NCBI RefSeq assembly: GCF_900119705.1 | Contig: NZ_LT632322.1 | Coordinates: 1,054,001-1,118,000, forward strand | Source: Murdochiella vaginalis | GTDB taxonomy: Bacteria; Bacillota; Clostridia; Tissierellales; Peptoniphilaceae | Length of the DNA: 64,000 bases | Direction: 5' to 3' | Part shown: piece after piece, positions 8,492 through 17,737 of the stretch | Position numbering within the stretch: the first letter of the stretch is position 1 | How the letters are laid out: every line of letters begins with the position of its first letter | Made by a program: the position numbers and the translations under genes | The notes under the pieces: generated by a model | Told to the model about the DNA's origin: nothing | What the model saw: only the letters and a program-made list of their open reading frames with translations | The model's database searches: none

Positions 8492-8968
8492 ATGACCGAA
8501 CAAACCATCTTAACCCAGGAAGGCTATACCAAGCTGCAGGAAGAATTGGAGTATCTCAAATCTACCCGTCGGGCGGAAGTTTCCGAGCATCTTAAAGTAG
8601 CGCGCGGCTTTGGCGATTTATCCGAAAATGCGGAATATGATGCGGCAAAAGATGAACAGCGTCAGTTGGAAGAACGCATTGTCGTCATTGAGCAGCAACT
8701 GAAAAATGCCCAGGTGATTAAGGAAGACGATTCCACGGAACAGGACGTGGTGCATCTCGGCTCCACCGTAAAAGTGTTGGATACGGAATATAACGAGGAG
8801 ATGACCTTTACGATTGTCGGCACGGTGGAAGCGAATCCGAAAAAGAATAAGATTTCCAATGAATCGCCCTTGGGCGCCATGCTGTTGGGCGCAAAAGTGG
8901 GCGAAGAGCTTGTCGTGGAAACACCGGGTGAGAAAATAAAATATCGCGTTATCGAAATTCTACGATAG
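8492..8968 (+). CDS. greA: Transcription elongation factor GreA
   Basis: This 158-residue factor has the normal GreA length and layout: an N-terminal coiled coil (about 1-75, with GDLSENAEYDAAKDEQ at its tip, carrying the acidic residues that enter the RNA polymerase channel) and a C-terminal FKBP-like domain ending in ISNESPLGAMLLGAKVGE. It rescues backtracked RNA polymerase by stimulating transcript cleavage. It has its own strong promoter and AAGGAAGTGA upstream of ATG, and lies 10 bases before lysS. Confidence 0.96.
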   Translation: MTEQTILTQEGYTKLQEELEYLKSTRRAEVSEHLKVARGFGDLSENAEYDAAKDEQRQLEERIVVIEQQLKNAQVIKEDDSTEQDVVHLGSTVKVLDTEYNEEMTFTIVGTVEANPKKNKISNESPLGAMLLGAKVGEELVVETPGEKIKYRVIEILR

Positions 8969-8978
8969 AGGAGGATAC

Positions 8979-10892
8979 ATGACAAAGCAGAGATCCGACA
9001 ACGAAATGATTGCCATTCGCCGTCAGAAGCTACAAGCGTTGCGGCAAGCAGGAAACGACCCGCACACGATTACGAAAGTGGATGTCAGCGCGCATGCTGC
9101 AGAGGTTCGCGATCACTTTTCGGACTGGGACGGAAAATCCGTCTGCATGGCCGGCCGCCTTATGGCGAAGCGCGGGCACGGCAAAATGAGCTTCTTGGAT
9201 TTACAGGATGCTACGGGAAAAATTCAATTGATCTGCCGCGAAAACGTCATGGGGGAGGAGATCTTTGCCGTCATTCGTGATTTGGATCTCGGTGATATTC
9301 TCAGCGTGGAAGGGACAATTATGCGTTCCGAGCGCGGCGAGATTTCCGTTTCCGCAGAAAAAGTGACCTTGCTGACCAAGGCGTTAGCTTTACTGCCGGA
9401 AAAATTTCACGGCTTAAAGGATCAGGATTTGCGCTATCGGGAGCGCTATGTGGATTTAATTGTCAATCCGGAGGTGAAAGAAGTCTTTGTTAAGCGGAGT
9501 AAAATCCTTTCCGGTATTTCGCACTATTTGGATAACCATGGCTATTTAGCGGTGGAAACTCCGATTCTCAACACCATTTCGGGCGGTGCCAATGCTCGTC
9601 CGTTTATTACGCATCATAATACACTGGACTTGGATATGTATCTGCGTATTGCCAATGAGCTGTATCTAAAACGTCTCATCGTTGGTGGATTCGATGCCGT
9701 TTATGAGATGGGGCGCATGTTCCGAAATGAAGGCATGGATGCCAAGCATAATCCGGAGTATACCGCGATTGAGCTCTATAAAGCGTATACCGACTACGAA
9801 GGCATGATGCAGCTTTGCGAGGAGATGCTCTCATCTGTGGCCGAAGAAGTTTGCGGCAGCACGACCGTGGAATATCAGGGACAGAGCTTGGAATTTCGTC
9901 CGCCGTGGAAACGCATGACGATGACCGAAGCCGTTCGGCAGTATGCCGACGTCGATTTTGATCAGATTCATTCCGACGAAGAAGCGAAAGCGGTGGCAAA
10001 GGCGCATAAGATCGAGACACAACCAACCGATGGGAAAGGTCGCATTTTACAGTATTTCTTTGATGCGTATGCCGAGGAGCATCTGATTCAACCGACGTTT
10101 ATTTACGAATATCCGGTAGAAATCAGCCCCTTGGCGAAGCGTATGCCGAACAAACCGGATATGACCGAGCGATTTGAGGCGTTTGTTTGCGGAAGCGAAA
10201 TTGGCAATGCGTTTTCGGAACTGAATGATGCCGAAGACCAGCGCGGACGTTTTGAGCATCAGGTTGCGTTGCGCGAAGCCGGAGATGAAGAAGCCGGTAT
10301 GATGGATGAAGATTTCCTGCATGCGCTGGAAGTTGGCCTGCCACCGACGGGTGGCATGGGTCTGGGCATCGACCGCATTGTCATGTTCCTGACCAATCAG
10401 ACATCGATTCGCGACGTTTTATTGTTCCCGACGATGAAACCGCTGGGCATGGAAAAGGCGGAGGCTTTGAAAAAACCGGAGAATGCTTCGGGTGAAGCGG
10501 CTTCGTCGACGCCGATCGACTTTTCCAAGGTAGAGATTGAACCGCTCTTTACAGATTTTGTGGACTTCGATACATTCAGCAAATCGGATTTTCGTGCTGT
10601 GAAGGTGCTTTCCTGCGAAGCAGTGCCCAAGTCCAAGAAACTGCTGCGTTTTGAACTCGATGACGGTACCGAGGAGCCGCGTGTCATTTTAAGCGGGATT
10701 CATGCTTACTATGAACCGGAGGAGCTCGTCGGCAAGACCTGTATCGCCATTACCAATCTTCCGCCGCGTAAGATGATGGGCATCGACTCCTGCGGCATGC
10801 TCATTAGCGCCATTCACGAAGAAGAGGGAGAAGAGAAACTTCACTTGCTGATGGTGGATGAGCACATCCCGGCGGGGGCGAAACTGTATTAA
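8979..10892 (+). CDS. lysS: Lysyl-tRNA synthetase with C-terminal Trbp111/EMAPII-type domain
   Basis: This 637-residue class II enzyme charges tRNA-Lys. It has an OB-fold anticodon domain (about 55-165), motif 2 (MFRNEGMDAKHNPEYT) and motif 3 (GMGLGIDRIVMF). A normal bacterial LysS ends near residue 500, just after LLFPTMKP. Here a linker leads to an extra domain (about 530-637) with FRAVKVLSCEAVPKSKKLLRFELD and NLPPRKMMGIDSCGM, which is the tRNA-binding OB domain known from the C-terminus of MetG and from Trbp111. The frame is continuous, so this is a real fusion. AGGAGG lies just upstream of the ATG. A strong terminator follows. Confidence 0.95.
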   Translation: MTKQRSDNEMIAIRRQKLQALRQAGNDPHTITKVDVSAHAAEVRDHFSDWDGKSVCMAGRLMAKRGHGKMSFLDLQDATGKIQLICRENVMGEEIFAVIRDLDLGDILSVEGTIMRSERGEISVSAEKVTLLTKALALLPEKFHGLKDQDLRYRERYVDLIVNPEVKEVFVKRSKILSGISHYLDNHGYLAVETPILNTISGGANARPFITHHNTLDLDMYLRIANELYLKRLIVGGFDAVYEMGRMFRNEGMDAKHNPEYTAIELYKAYTDYEGMMQLCEEMLSSVAEEVCGSTTVEYQGQSLEFRPPWKRMTMTEAVRQYADVDFDQIHSDEEAKAVAKAHKIETQPTDGKGRILQYFFDAYAEEHLIQPTFIYEYPVEISPLAKRMPNKPDMTERFEAFVCGSEIGNAFSELNDAEDQRGRFEHQVALREAGDEEAGMMDEDFLHALEVGLPPTGGMGLGIDRIVMFLTNQTSIRDVLLFPTMKPLGMEKAEALKKPENASGEAASSTPIDFSKVEIEPLFTDFVDFDTFSKSDFRAVKVLSCEAVPKSKKLLRFELDDGTEEPRVILSGIHAYYEPEELVGKTCIAITNLPPRKMMGIDSCGMLISAIHEEEGEEKLHLLMVDEHIPAGAKLY

Positions 10893-10920
10893 GATATGAT
10901 TTGTTTCTATATAGCAGATT

Positions 10921-10949
10921 AAAAAAGCGACCGGAAGGTCGCTTTTTTT
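10921..10949 (+). terminator. Rho-independent terminator after lysS
   Basis: AAAAAAGCGACC, loop GGAA, GGTCGCTTTTTTT is a strong, nearly symmetric hairpin with a long U-run that ends the greA-lysS unit. Confidence 0.95.
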
Positions 10950-11004
10950 GTGGGTTATGGGGCGGTAGGAAGGCAGGAAGTATTCACGAGAAACGAAAAT
11001 TGAA

Positions 11005-11038
11005 GTTAGTTGACGCTAACATACGTTGGAATTAAAAT
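11005..11038 (+). promoter_or_regulatory. Promoter overlapped by GTTAG-N6-CTAAC operator
   Basis: The inverted repeat GTTAG (11005-11009) N6 CTAAC (11016-11020) encloses TTGACG (11010-11015). That hexamer also serves as a -35 with a 17-base spacer to TAAAAT at 11033-11038. A repressor bound here would block RNA polymerase. The same repeat with the same spacing and the same right flank (ATA) occurs at 19692, upstream of the nitrogenase-like operon. The half-sites resemble DtxR/IdeR boxes, though the spacing differs. Confidence 0.7.
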
Positions 11039-11124
11039 AGCACTCAGAAGGAACATTTTTATTCCATTAAGACGAAAGATTCCATTTTATAGTTAGCCAT
11101 AGATAACAAAGGAGAGATGTATCG

Positions 11125-13044
11125 ATGATACAGAAAAAAGGGAGTACGAAAATAACACCGGATAAGGCTGCAAAAAAGACAGCGGATTCTAAAACAGAAG
11201 AGTTGCTTGAAGAAGTGGAGAGCTTACATTTGGATGTTCCGGACGAAATTCGTAACCGGATTATACAGGATGTAAAGCAGAGTGAAAAACAAAACCGCGT
11301 TAGTGCGGTGGGATTAAGTCATGAGCTGTTGAGTGTCGCCCCGGAATACAAGAAAAAGATACACAATTCCATCCTTCTTGCATGCATAGGAGAAATTTTC
11401 AGTTTTGCTACATATTTTTTTAGCGCCGGAGCTGCCGGTTGGCTGATTCAAAGGGCTACAGGGAATGCCGTGCCTTTTGAGACATTGTTACAATATGCTT
11501 TCTCCGCCATCGTTTGCTTGCTGATCTATTTTGGCCTGACGGGAATCAGCACGACTCTTTCCCATACAACGGCGTTTTCCATACTTTCTAAATTGCGACT
11601 CACCTTATTCGAGAAACTGAAGAAGATTCCGATGGGATATCTGACAGAGCATTCTGTAGGACAGATGAAAGTCGTTATTATGGATCGTGTTAACGATATG
11701 GAGGATTGGGTTGCCCACATCATGCCGGAATTGCCCAGTCGGCTATTACATCCGCTTTTGTGCGCTCTTATATTGTTTTCTCTGGACTGGCGTATTGGTC
11801 TCTCCATTTTTGCGCCCTTACCGATTGCTTTGATCGGTATGGCAATGATGATGTATAAATATCGTGCTCGGATGGCGATTTGGATCTCCAGTTATGCCAA
11901 TCTGGCGGATCGAAGCGCCGAATATGTTCGTGGAATTCCGGTAATCAAGGCATTTTTACAGGATTCCGTTTCGTATGGCAAATTTGCTGAAGCGGTTCGG
12001 TTTTATCATTTCTCCACGATGAAATGGTGGGAACAAAGTTGGCTGGGGCAATCTCTGATAGTCGCCGCCATCATGACACCGCAGTTGGTCAGTATGCCGT
12101 TAGCCTTCTACCTTTACGGGCAGAATCAAATGAATGTGCAAACTTTGCTTCTTTCTCTGATTCTGCCTCTTTCCATACTGCCGCAAGCCTTTGTTATTAT
12201 GATGAGCTTTGAATTGTTTCAGCTTGCATCCAACAACTGGGCACCCATAAAAGAATTGTTGCAAATGCCGGAACAAAAGCGACCTCTGCCGGAAGAACGC
12301 GCAACCCTGGATCCCATTAAAGGCGTGGCGTTCGATCACGTATGTTTTTCTTATACGAACGAACGAGAAGTATTGCATAACATATCTTTTGAAACGGTAC
12401 CGGGAAGTGTCACGGCGCTAGTTGGCCCTTCCGGCGGTGGAAAATCCACCATTGCCAAACTGTTGGCAGGATTTTGGGATCCGAGTTCCGGAAGCATTTC
12501 GATCGGCGGCATCGACACGCAAAATATTTCGTTTCTGCAACTTGCAGAAGAAATTTCTTTTGTTTCTCAGGAGAATTTCCTATTTGATGTGAGTTTGAAA
12601 GAGAACATTCGGCTGGGAAAACCGAATGCCACGGATGAAGAGATTATTGCTGCAGCCAAGGCAGCGCACTGTCATGAATTTATTATGGCGCTGCCTGAAG
12701 GATATGAGACAAGAGCCGGAGAAGCGGGTGGATCGCTTTCCGGAGGAGAACGGCAGCGTATTGCCCTCGCAAGAGCGATTCTGAAGCCGGCTTCTACTAT
12801 TGTCTTGGATGAAGCGACCGCCTATGCCGATCCGGAAAATGAAGCGCTGATTCAGGAAGCAATTTCGCATCTTGTGAAAGGTAAGAATTTGATTCTTGTT
12901 GCGCATCGACTCCATACTATTCAACAGGCGCAACAAATTATTCTTATCGATAAAGGCCGTATTGTAGGAAAGGGAACGCACGAGGAATTGATGAGCAACC
13001 CTCTTTATGCAGACCTCTGGAAACAATATGTAGGGGAGGAATAA
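11125..13044 (+). CDS. ABC transporter, fused membrane/ATPase subunit A (siderophore-type)
   Basis: This 639-residue half-transporter has six membrane segments (about 85-370) followed by an ATPase domain: Walker A GPSGGGKST, signature LSGGERQR and Walker B IVLDEATAYADPENEA. The DEATA-ADPENE form is what I know from the YbtP/Q and IrtA/B iron-siderophore importers, which have exporter folds. An unusual charged N-terminal extension of about 75 residues (Lys/Glu rich, probably helical) precedes the first membrane segment. It pairs with the next gene, which starts four bases after its stop. The shared operator links it to the 19.7 kb operon. The DNA is more AT-rich than the flanks. Confidence 0.85.
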   Translation: MIQKKGSTKITPDKAAKKTADSKTEELLEEVESLHLDVPDEIRNRIIQDVKQSEKQNRVSAVGLSHELLSVAPEYKKKIHNSILLACIGEIFSFATYFFSAGAAGWLIQRATGNAVPFETLLQYAFSAIVCLLIYFGLTGISTTLSHTTAFSILSKLRLTLFEKLKKIPMGYLTEHSVGQMKVVIMDRVNDMEDWVAHIMPELPSRLLHPLLCALILFSLDWRIGLSIFAPLPIALIGMAMMMYKYRARMAIWISSYANLADRSAEYVRGIPVIKAFLQDSVSYGKFAEAVRFYHFSTMKWWEQSWLGQSLIVAAIMTPQLVSMPLAFYLYGQNQMNVQTLLLSLILPLSILPQAFVIMMSFELFQLASNNWAPIKELLQMPEQKRPLPEERATLDPIKGVAFDHVCFSYTNEREVLHNISFETVPGSVTALVGPSGGGKSTIAKLLAGFWDPSSGSISIGGIDTQNISFLQLAEEISFVSQENFLFDVSLKENIRLGKPNATDEEIIAAAKAAHCHEFIMALPEGYETRAGEAGGSLSGGERQRIALARAILKPASTIVLDEATAYADPENEALIQEAISHLVKGKNLILVAHRLHTIQQAQQIILIDKGRIVGKGTHEELMSNPLYADLWKQYVGEE

Positions 13045-13047
13045 AAT

Positions 13048-14793
13048 ATGGATTTTATAAAAACGTCGCTACAATTAGCAGGACGATATAAAAATCGACT
13101 AAAGGCCGGCATGTTCTGTGTGTTTTTACAAAACATTTCAATTTTATTGAGCTTTTTTGCACTCTATCTTTCGTTTTGTTGGATGGGAGAAATAACGAGC
13201 CGGCATATTTTTATTATTTTGGGCGTTCTATTCGCATCGTTTTTTTTCCATTTTTTAACAGGTTGGAAAAAAAGCAGTTTGAGCGATGGTGTTTTCTTCG
13301 GCATTTTTAAAGAGTATCGTTTACAGGTAGGTCAAAAGCTGAAGAAGGCTCCTATGGGGTATTTTGCTGATCAGAGCCTTTCCCGTATTTTGGCTGCCTT
13401 TACCCATGTCATGAAAAGCCTTGAAAACTATTCTTCGATGAGTATCGATTTTATGATTTCCGGTGTTTCCACTTCCTTTTTTCTCGTAATCGGGATGTTT
13501 GGTATGCAATATAAAATCGGACTTCTCACGCTGGCTTGCCTATTTATGATTTGGTTTTGCGTATTCGCCATGGTTAAAACAGCGGAAAAAGAAGTGGCCC
13601 GGGAACATGCTGTGATTATGAAATTAAGCGACGCGCTCGTGGATGGCATTTGCGGCATTCCGGTTCTTCGAAGTTTTCCACAGGCGGATGCAGGGGTAGT
13701 AGAAAAAATACATGCGCAATTACAAAACGCCTCAGAAGAATGCCGTCTTGCACAGGTGCATTTTGAAATAGTGTTTGTAATATTTTCCCGCATTTTTATG
13801 ACCATTATCCATCTGTCGAGTTTGCTTGTCACACTCTATTCTTGCTATCTTTACATAAAGGGAGAAGTTGCGCTGCCGAAGGCACTAACCGTTTCTGCAG
13901 CGGGATTTATGATTTTCGGCGGCTTAAAGACGTTAGAAAATGCAGCGATTCTCATGGTGAAAAATCCTGCCAATATGCAGTATTTGAAGGAAGTATTAGA
14001 TATTCCCGAAATTCAAGACGGTACGAACAATGTCGTGGAAAATTATGATATAACCTTCGACAAGGTTCTTTTTTCCTATGATAAACGTTATCCGGTTCTT
14101 CAGGAGATTTCCTTTACCATTCCGCAGGGGTCGAAAACGGCTATTGTGGGTCCATCCGGCTCCGGGAAAACGACCATTATCAACCTTTTATCTCGTTTCT
14201 ATGATGTAGATGGCGGCCGTATTCTGTTGGGCAAACGGGATATACGGGAGTATACGGTTAACGCTTTGTTGAAAAATTTGTCTCTGGTTTTTCAGGATGT
14301 GTATCTCTTTCGCGATACCATCGAAAATAACATTCGTTTTGCCGATCCGACAGCAAGTCATGAAATGATCGTGGAAGCGGCAAAAAAAGCGCGTTGTCAT
14401 GATTTTATCATGGCACTGCCGGAGGGATATCAGACTATGGTCGGCGAAGGAGGCAATTCTCTATCCGGAGGAGAGAAACAGAGAATATCCATCGCAAGAG
14501 CGTTGCTGAAAAATGCACCGATAATTTTGTTCGATGAGGCGACAAGTTCCGTAGATCCGGAGAATGAAGCGGAAATTTTAGCGGCCATGCAAGAATTATC
14601 CAAAGGGCATACCGTGATTTCTATAGCACATAGATTGTCCACCGTGCGCAATGCTGATCAAATTTTGGTCATTGACAGGGGGCGTGTGAAGCAAACCGGA
14701 ACCCATGCGCAGTTGTTGCAAGAAGACGGAATCTATTCTGCTTTTATTCAGGCACGGGAGCGAGCAGCAAACTGGAAATTGGGAAAGGAGTAG
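13048..14793 (+). CDS. ABC transporter, fused membrane/ATPase subunit B
   Basis: This 581-residue partner of the preceding subunit also has six membrane segments (about 20-310) and a C-terminal ATPase with GPSGSGKTT, LSGGEKQR and LFDEATSSVDPENEA. Two different half-transporters side by side indicate a heterodimer. GGGGAGGAAT precedes the ATG. Both ATPase sites look intact, unlike many heterodimeric exporters with one degenerate site. The substrate is unknown; siderophore or metal-chelate import is favoured by the partner's signature and the promoter operator, with peptide or drug export as the alternative. Confidence 0.85.
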   Translation: MDFIKTSLQLAGRYKNRLKAGMFCVFLQNISILLSFFALYLSFCWMGEITSRHIFIILGVLFASFFFHFLTGWKKSSLSDGVFFGIFKEYRLQVGQKLKKAPMGYFADQSLSRILAAFTHVMKSLENYSSMSIDFMISGVSTSFFLVIGMFGMQYKIGLLTLACLFMIWFCVFAMVKTAEKEVAREHAVIMKLSDALVDGICGIPVLRSFPQADAGVVEKIHAQLQNASEECRLAQVHFEIVFVIFSRIFMTIIHLSSLLVTLYSCYLYIKGEVALPKALTVSAAGFMIFGGLKTLENAAILMVKNPANMQYLKEVLDIPEIQDGTNNVVENYDITFDKVLFSYDKRYPVLQEISFTIPQGSKTAIVGPSGSGKTTIINLLSRFYDVDGGRILLGKRDIREYTVNALLKNLSLVFQDVYLFRDTIENNIRFADPTASHEMIVEAAKKARCHDFIMALPEGYQTMVGEGGNSLSGGEKQRISIARALLKNAPIILFDEATSSVDPENEAEILAAMQELSKGHTVISIAHRLSTVRNADQILVIDRGRVKQTGTHAQLLQEDGIYSAFIQARERAANWKLGKE

Positions 14794-14842
14794 AAATGTG
14801 GGCATTCTTTATTTTTTCGATGATCATGTGAAGCCGATCCTA

Positions 14843-15079
14843 ATGCGGGGAAAATATTATTGTAAACCGGAAAACACCGGCATTCTTTGTGATGGAATCT
14901 GTTGTATTCGCGAATATGATGTGAATTTTTGACTGTATACAAAAGAAGGCAAGACAATTGCTTTCGATAGCGGTCATTTGAACTACAAGAACATCAAGAA
15001 AGAATGGAAGAAGATCGCAGTGTTTGGTAAGAAAACACCATTTCATTTCGATGGTGAATATGATACGTTTCATTTATAG
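14843..15079 (+). pseudogene. Decayed gene remnant, perhaps metallo-beta-lactamase-like
   Basis: The reading frame from ATG 14843 gives a protein-like sequence (KYYCKPENTGILCDG, then CCIREYDVNF) interrupted by TGA at 14930. It continues in the same frame as LYTKEGKTIAFDSG for 48 codons to TAG at 15077. The pattern 'strand, YDVNF, LYTKEGKTIAFDSG' resembles the first strands of an MBL-fold hydrolase, but the metal-binding HxHxDH that should follow is missing, so a downstream deletion is also likely. The rest of 14794-15248 shows no gene. Confidence 0.45.
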
Positions 15080-15248
15080 GCACACAATGTATTATTGACA
15101 GTTTCTGTGAGCTATATAGGAGTATTATATTTTCACGACAATTTTTTTTTGATAGTATAAGCGTAAGGTAGGTTAATTTTGTAATAAACCTTGCACCTCT
15201 TTGGTGACGGAACGAAGAAATAGATTTAGCGCTTGAAGAGAGGGAACA

Positions 15249-16832
15249 TTGAATCATACTGTCGAACTTCCGGAACTTATGCAGGTTTCTTTTCCGCGCG
15301 GAGCGGGAATCCTCCTGCCCATTTTTTCACTTCCTTCACAATACGGAATCGGAACCTTCGGTCCGGAAGCGTATCGTTTCTGTGATTTTTTGCAGGAAGC
15401 GGGCATGCGCTATTGGCAAATTCTCCCATTGGGCTCTACCAGCTATGGCGATTCTCCGTATCAGAGCTTTTCTACCGTAGCGGGCAATCCATATTTTATT
15501 GATTTTGAATATCTCTGTGCGGACGGCTTGTTGGAGCGTGCGGAGCTGGAGGCTATTTCTTTTGGAGAGAAAGAAGAATACGTTAATTATTCTCTGCTCT
15601 ATCAGCAGCGTTATCGTCTTCTTCACCGCTCCTTCGAGCGCGCCATGGGAAAGACATCGCTTGCGACCAGTGAAACGAAAGCGGCTTTCGGCTATTCTTT
15701 TCTGGAAGGGGATCGGGGAACGCGCGAAACGCTTGCTCGTTTTCGTGAGAAAAATGGGAACTGGATCGAGGACTACGCCCTTTTTCAGGCCCTCAAGGCT
15801 GAGCATTTTGCTGTACAGTGGACCGAATGGACCCCGGAATATCGGGATCGAGACACTGCTGCACTGGAAGTTTTTCGTGCACAACATGAGGAAGATATTC
15901 TTTTTCAGGTTTTTTTGCAATATCATTTTTTCCGGCAATGGAAGGCACTGAAGGACTATGCGCATGAAAAGGGACTGCTTTTTATCGGGGACATGCCCAT
16001 CTACGTGGCTCATGATTCCGCGGATGTCTGGGTCCATCGAGACGAATTCTACCTCGATGCAACAGGAAATCCTACGGTGGTGGCCGGTGCGCCGCCGGAT
16101 GCGTTTACAGCGGACGGACAGCGTTGGGGAAATCCTCTCTATCGCTGGGACGTGATGGCGAAACGGGACTATTCGTTCTGGGTTCAACGCGTCCGCGCCG
16201 GGCTCCTGCTCTATGACGTCCTTCGTCTGGACCACTTCATCGGCTTTGCGCATTATTGGACCGTTCCGGCGGAAGATGAGACGGCACGATATGGACACTG
16301 GGAACCGGGGCCGGGTCTTTCCCTTTTTCTTGCGTTACAACAGGAGCTGGGGCCTTTACCGATTTTGGTGGAGGATCTGGGTGTGCTTTCTCCTGAAGTG
16401 ATTACACTTCGAGAAAAGACCGGCTTTCCCGGTATGAAACCTTTACAGTTTGCATTTGATGGAGGAAGCGATTCGGACTATCTTCCGCATCACTTTGATC
16501 GTCGCACAAGCATCTATACCGGCACCCACGATACGCCTCCTCTTCGAACGTGGTGGGAACAGTTAGATCCGCCTATTCGTGCTTTCGTCGAGGACTATTT
16601 TGCTCTGCATGAACCGGAAGAAGCGCATTGGGGACTTCTTCGTGGGGCCATCTCGACCGTAGCAGATTTATGCATCTTGCCGATGCAGGATATCCTGTGG
16701 ACGGACGAACGAACGCGCATCAATCGCCCCGGCTCTCTCGGCGGAAACTGGAAATGGCGTCTTTTGGGCGACTATGCTGATCCGGAAATAAGCAAGAGAT
16801 TGCGTACACTCAATGCGCTGTATGGCCGTTAA
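15249..16832 (+). CDS. malQ: 4-alpha-glucanotransferase (amylomaltase)
   Basis: This 527-residue GH77 enzyme transfers maltosyl and longer glucan segments in glycogen or maltodextrin metabolism. The family signatures are present: SSYGDSPYQ-type loop near residue 60, RWGNPLYRWD, the nucleophile Asp328 in LRLDHFIGF, the acid/base Glu375 in VEDLGVLSPEV, and GTHDTPP for the third acidic residue. The terminal LGGNWKWR is also typical. The start is TTG 15249 with GAGGGA upstream; ATG 15279 is an alternative. No other glycogen gene is nearby, so it appears as a single transcription unit or with the next two genes. Confidence 0.94.
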   Translation: MNHTVELPELMQVSFPRGAGILLPIFSLPSQYGIGTFGPEAYRFCDFLQEAGMRYWQILPLGSTSYGDSPYQSFSTVAGNPYFIDFEYLCADGLLERAELEAISFGEKEEYVNYSLLYQQRYRLLHRSFERAMGKTSLATSETKAAFGYSFLEGDRGTRETLARFREKNGNWIEDYALFQALKAEHFAVQWTEWTPEYRDRDTAALEVFRAQHEEDILFQVFLQYHFFRQWKALKDYAHEKGLLFIGDMPIYVAHDSADVWVHRDEFYLDATGNPTVVAGAPPDAFTADGQRWGNPLYRWDVMAKRDYSFWVQRVRAGLLLYDVLRLDHFIGFAHYWTVPAEDETARYGHWEPGPGLSLFLALQQELGPLPILVEDLGVLSPEVITLREKTGFPGMKPLQFAFDGGSDSDYLPHHFDRRTSIYTGTHDTPPLRTWWEQLDPPIRAFVEDYFALHEPEEAHWGLLRGAISTVADLCILPMQDILWTDERTRINRPGSLGGNWKWRLLGDYADPEISKRLRTLNALYGR

Positions 16833-16873
16833 CAGAATCTCTGCCCGAATAAAGAAAGAGGGAAGGGGGAGCG

Positions 16874-17737
16874 ATGAAGGAAAAAATCGGAATCATTGAT
16901 GTCGGTGGTGGAATGCGCGATATATATGGTGCCGGCATTCTTGACTATTGCTTACAGGAAGGAATTACGTTTGACCTCGGGATCGGCGTTTCTGCCGGCA
17001 GTGCCAATCTGGCCTCTTTTCTTGCCGGGCAGCCGAAACGAAATTTGCGTTTTTATACGGAGTATTCGTTTCGTAAGGAATATATGAGTTTTTGGCAATT
17101 CCTTCGTCACCGTAATGCGGTGGACTTGGATTATGTCTATGGGACGCTGAGCAACAGCGATGGCGAAGACCCGCTGGATTATGAGGCGCTACAGAAGAAT
17201 CCCATGGACTTGATTGTTGTAGCGGCAGAGGCGGAGACAGGGCTACCTCGTTATTTTACAAAAAACGATATTCGGTTGGACCACTACGGCATTTTTAAGG
17301 CATCCTCGGCGCTTCCGTATTTTTGTCGACCAGTGATGCATGAAGGCATAGCCTATTATGACGGTGCTCTTGCCGACTGTATTCCTTTGAAGAAGGCGTT
17401 TGCGGAAGGCTGTGATCGCGTGGTCCTCATTCTAACGAAGCCTGAAGATACAATTCGCACACCCGATCGGGATCGCCGCATCGCCCGTCGTATTGAACAG
17501 GAATTTCCTAAGGCAGCGGAGGCGTTCTGTGCTCGCGCCGAACGTTATAATAATGCAATGAAATTGGCAAAAACGTATCGTGAACAGGGAAAAGTGCTGA
17601 TTGTAGCGCCAAAAGACACGTTTGGCGTGGATACCTTGCGCAAAGATAAAGACGCTTTGCGCAAGCTGTATGAAGCCGGACGAAAGGATGCCGCGCAGAT
17701 TCCTGTCTTCTTGCAGCATCGGGAGCAAAAGAAATGA
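16874..17737 (+). CDS. Patatin-like phospholipase/esterase
   Basis: This 287-residue patatin-fold hydrolase has an oxyanion loop GGGMRDIYGAG (residues 11-21), the nucleophile Ser40 in GVSAGS and the catalytic Asp163 in DGALAD, so the Ser-Asp dyad is complete. It has no signal peptide or membrane segment and should act in the cytoplasm on acyl esters or lysophospholipids. It belongs to the bacterial RssA/YjjU-like group by size. GGGGGAGCG lies upstream of the ATG. Its stop overlaps the start of the next gene (ATGA). Confidence 0.88.
   Translation: MKEKIGIIDVGGGMRDIYGAGILDYCLQEGITFDLGIGVSAGSANLASFLAGQPKRNLRFYTEYSFRKEYMSFWQFLRHRNAVDLDYVYGTLSNSDGEDPLDYEALQKNPMDLIVVAAEAETGLPRYFTKNDIRLDHYGIFKASSALPYFCRPVMHEGIAYYDGALADCIPLKKAFAEGCDRVVLILTKPEDTIRTPDRDRRIARRIEQEFPKAAEAFCARAERYNNAMKLAKTYREQGKVLIVAPKDTFGVDTLRKDKDALRKLYEAGRKDAAQIPVFLQHREQKK

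Noticed and set aside
11005-11020. A Fur box
   Set aside because: The repeat GTTAG-N6-CTAAC lacks the GATAAT pattern of Fur sites and looks closer to DtxR-type half-sites.
15336-16298. A 320-residue open frame antisense to malQ
   Set aside because: It is the shadow of a well-supported gene, shows no family motif and has no ribosome binding site.
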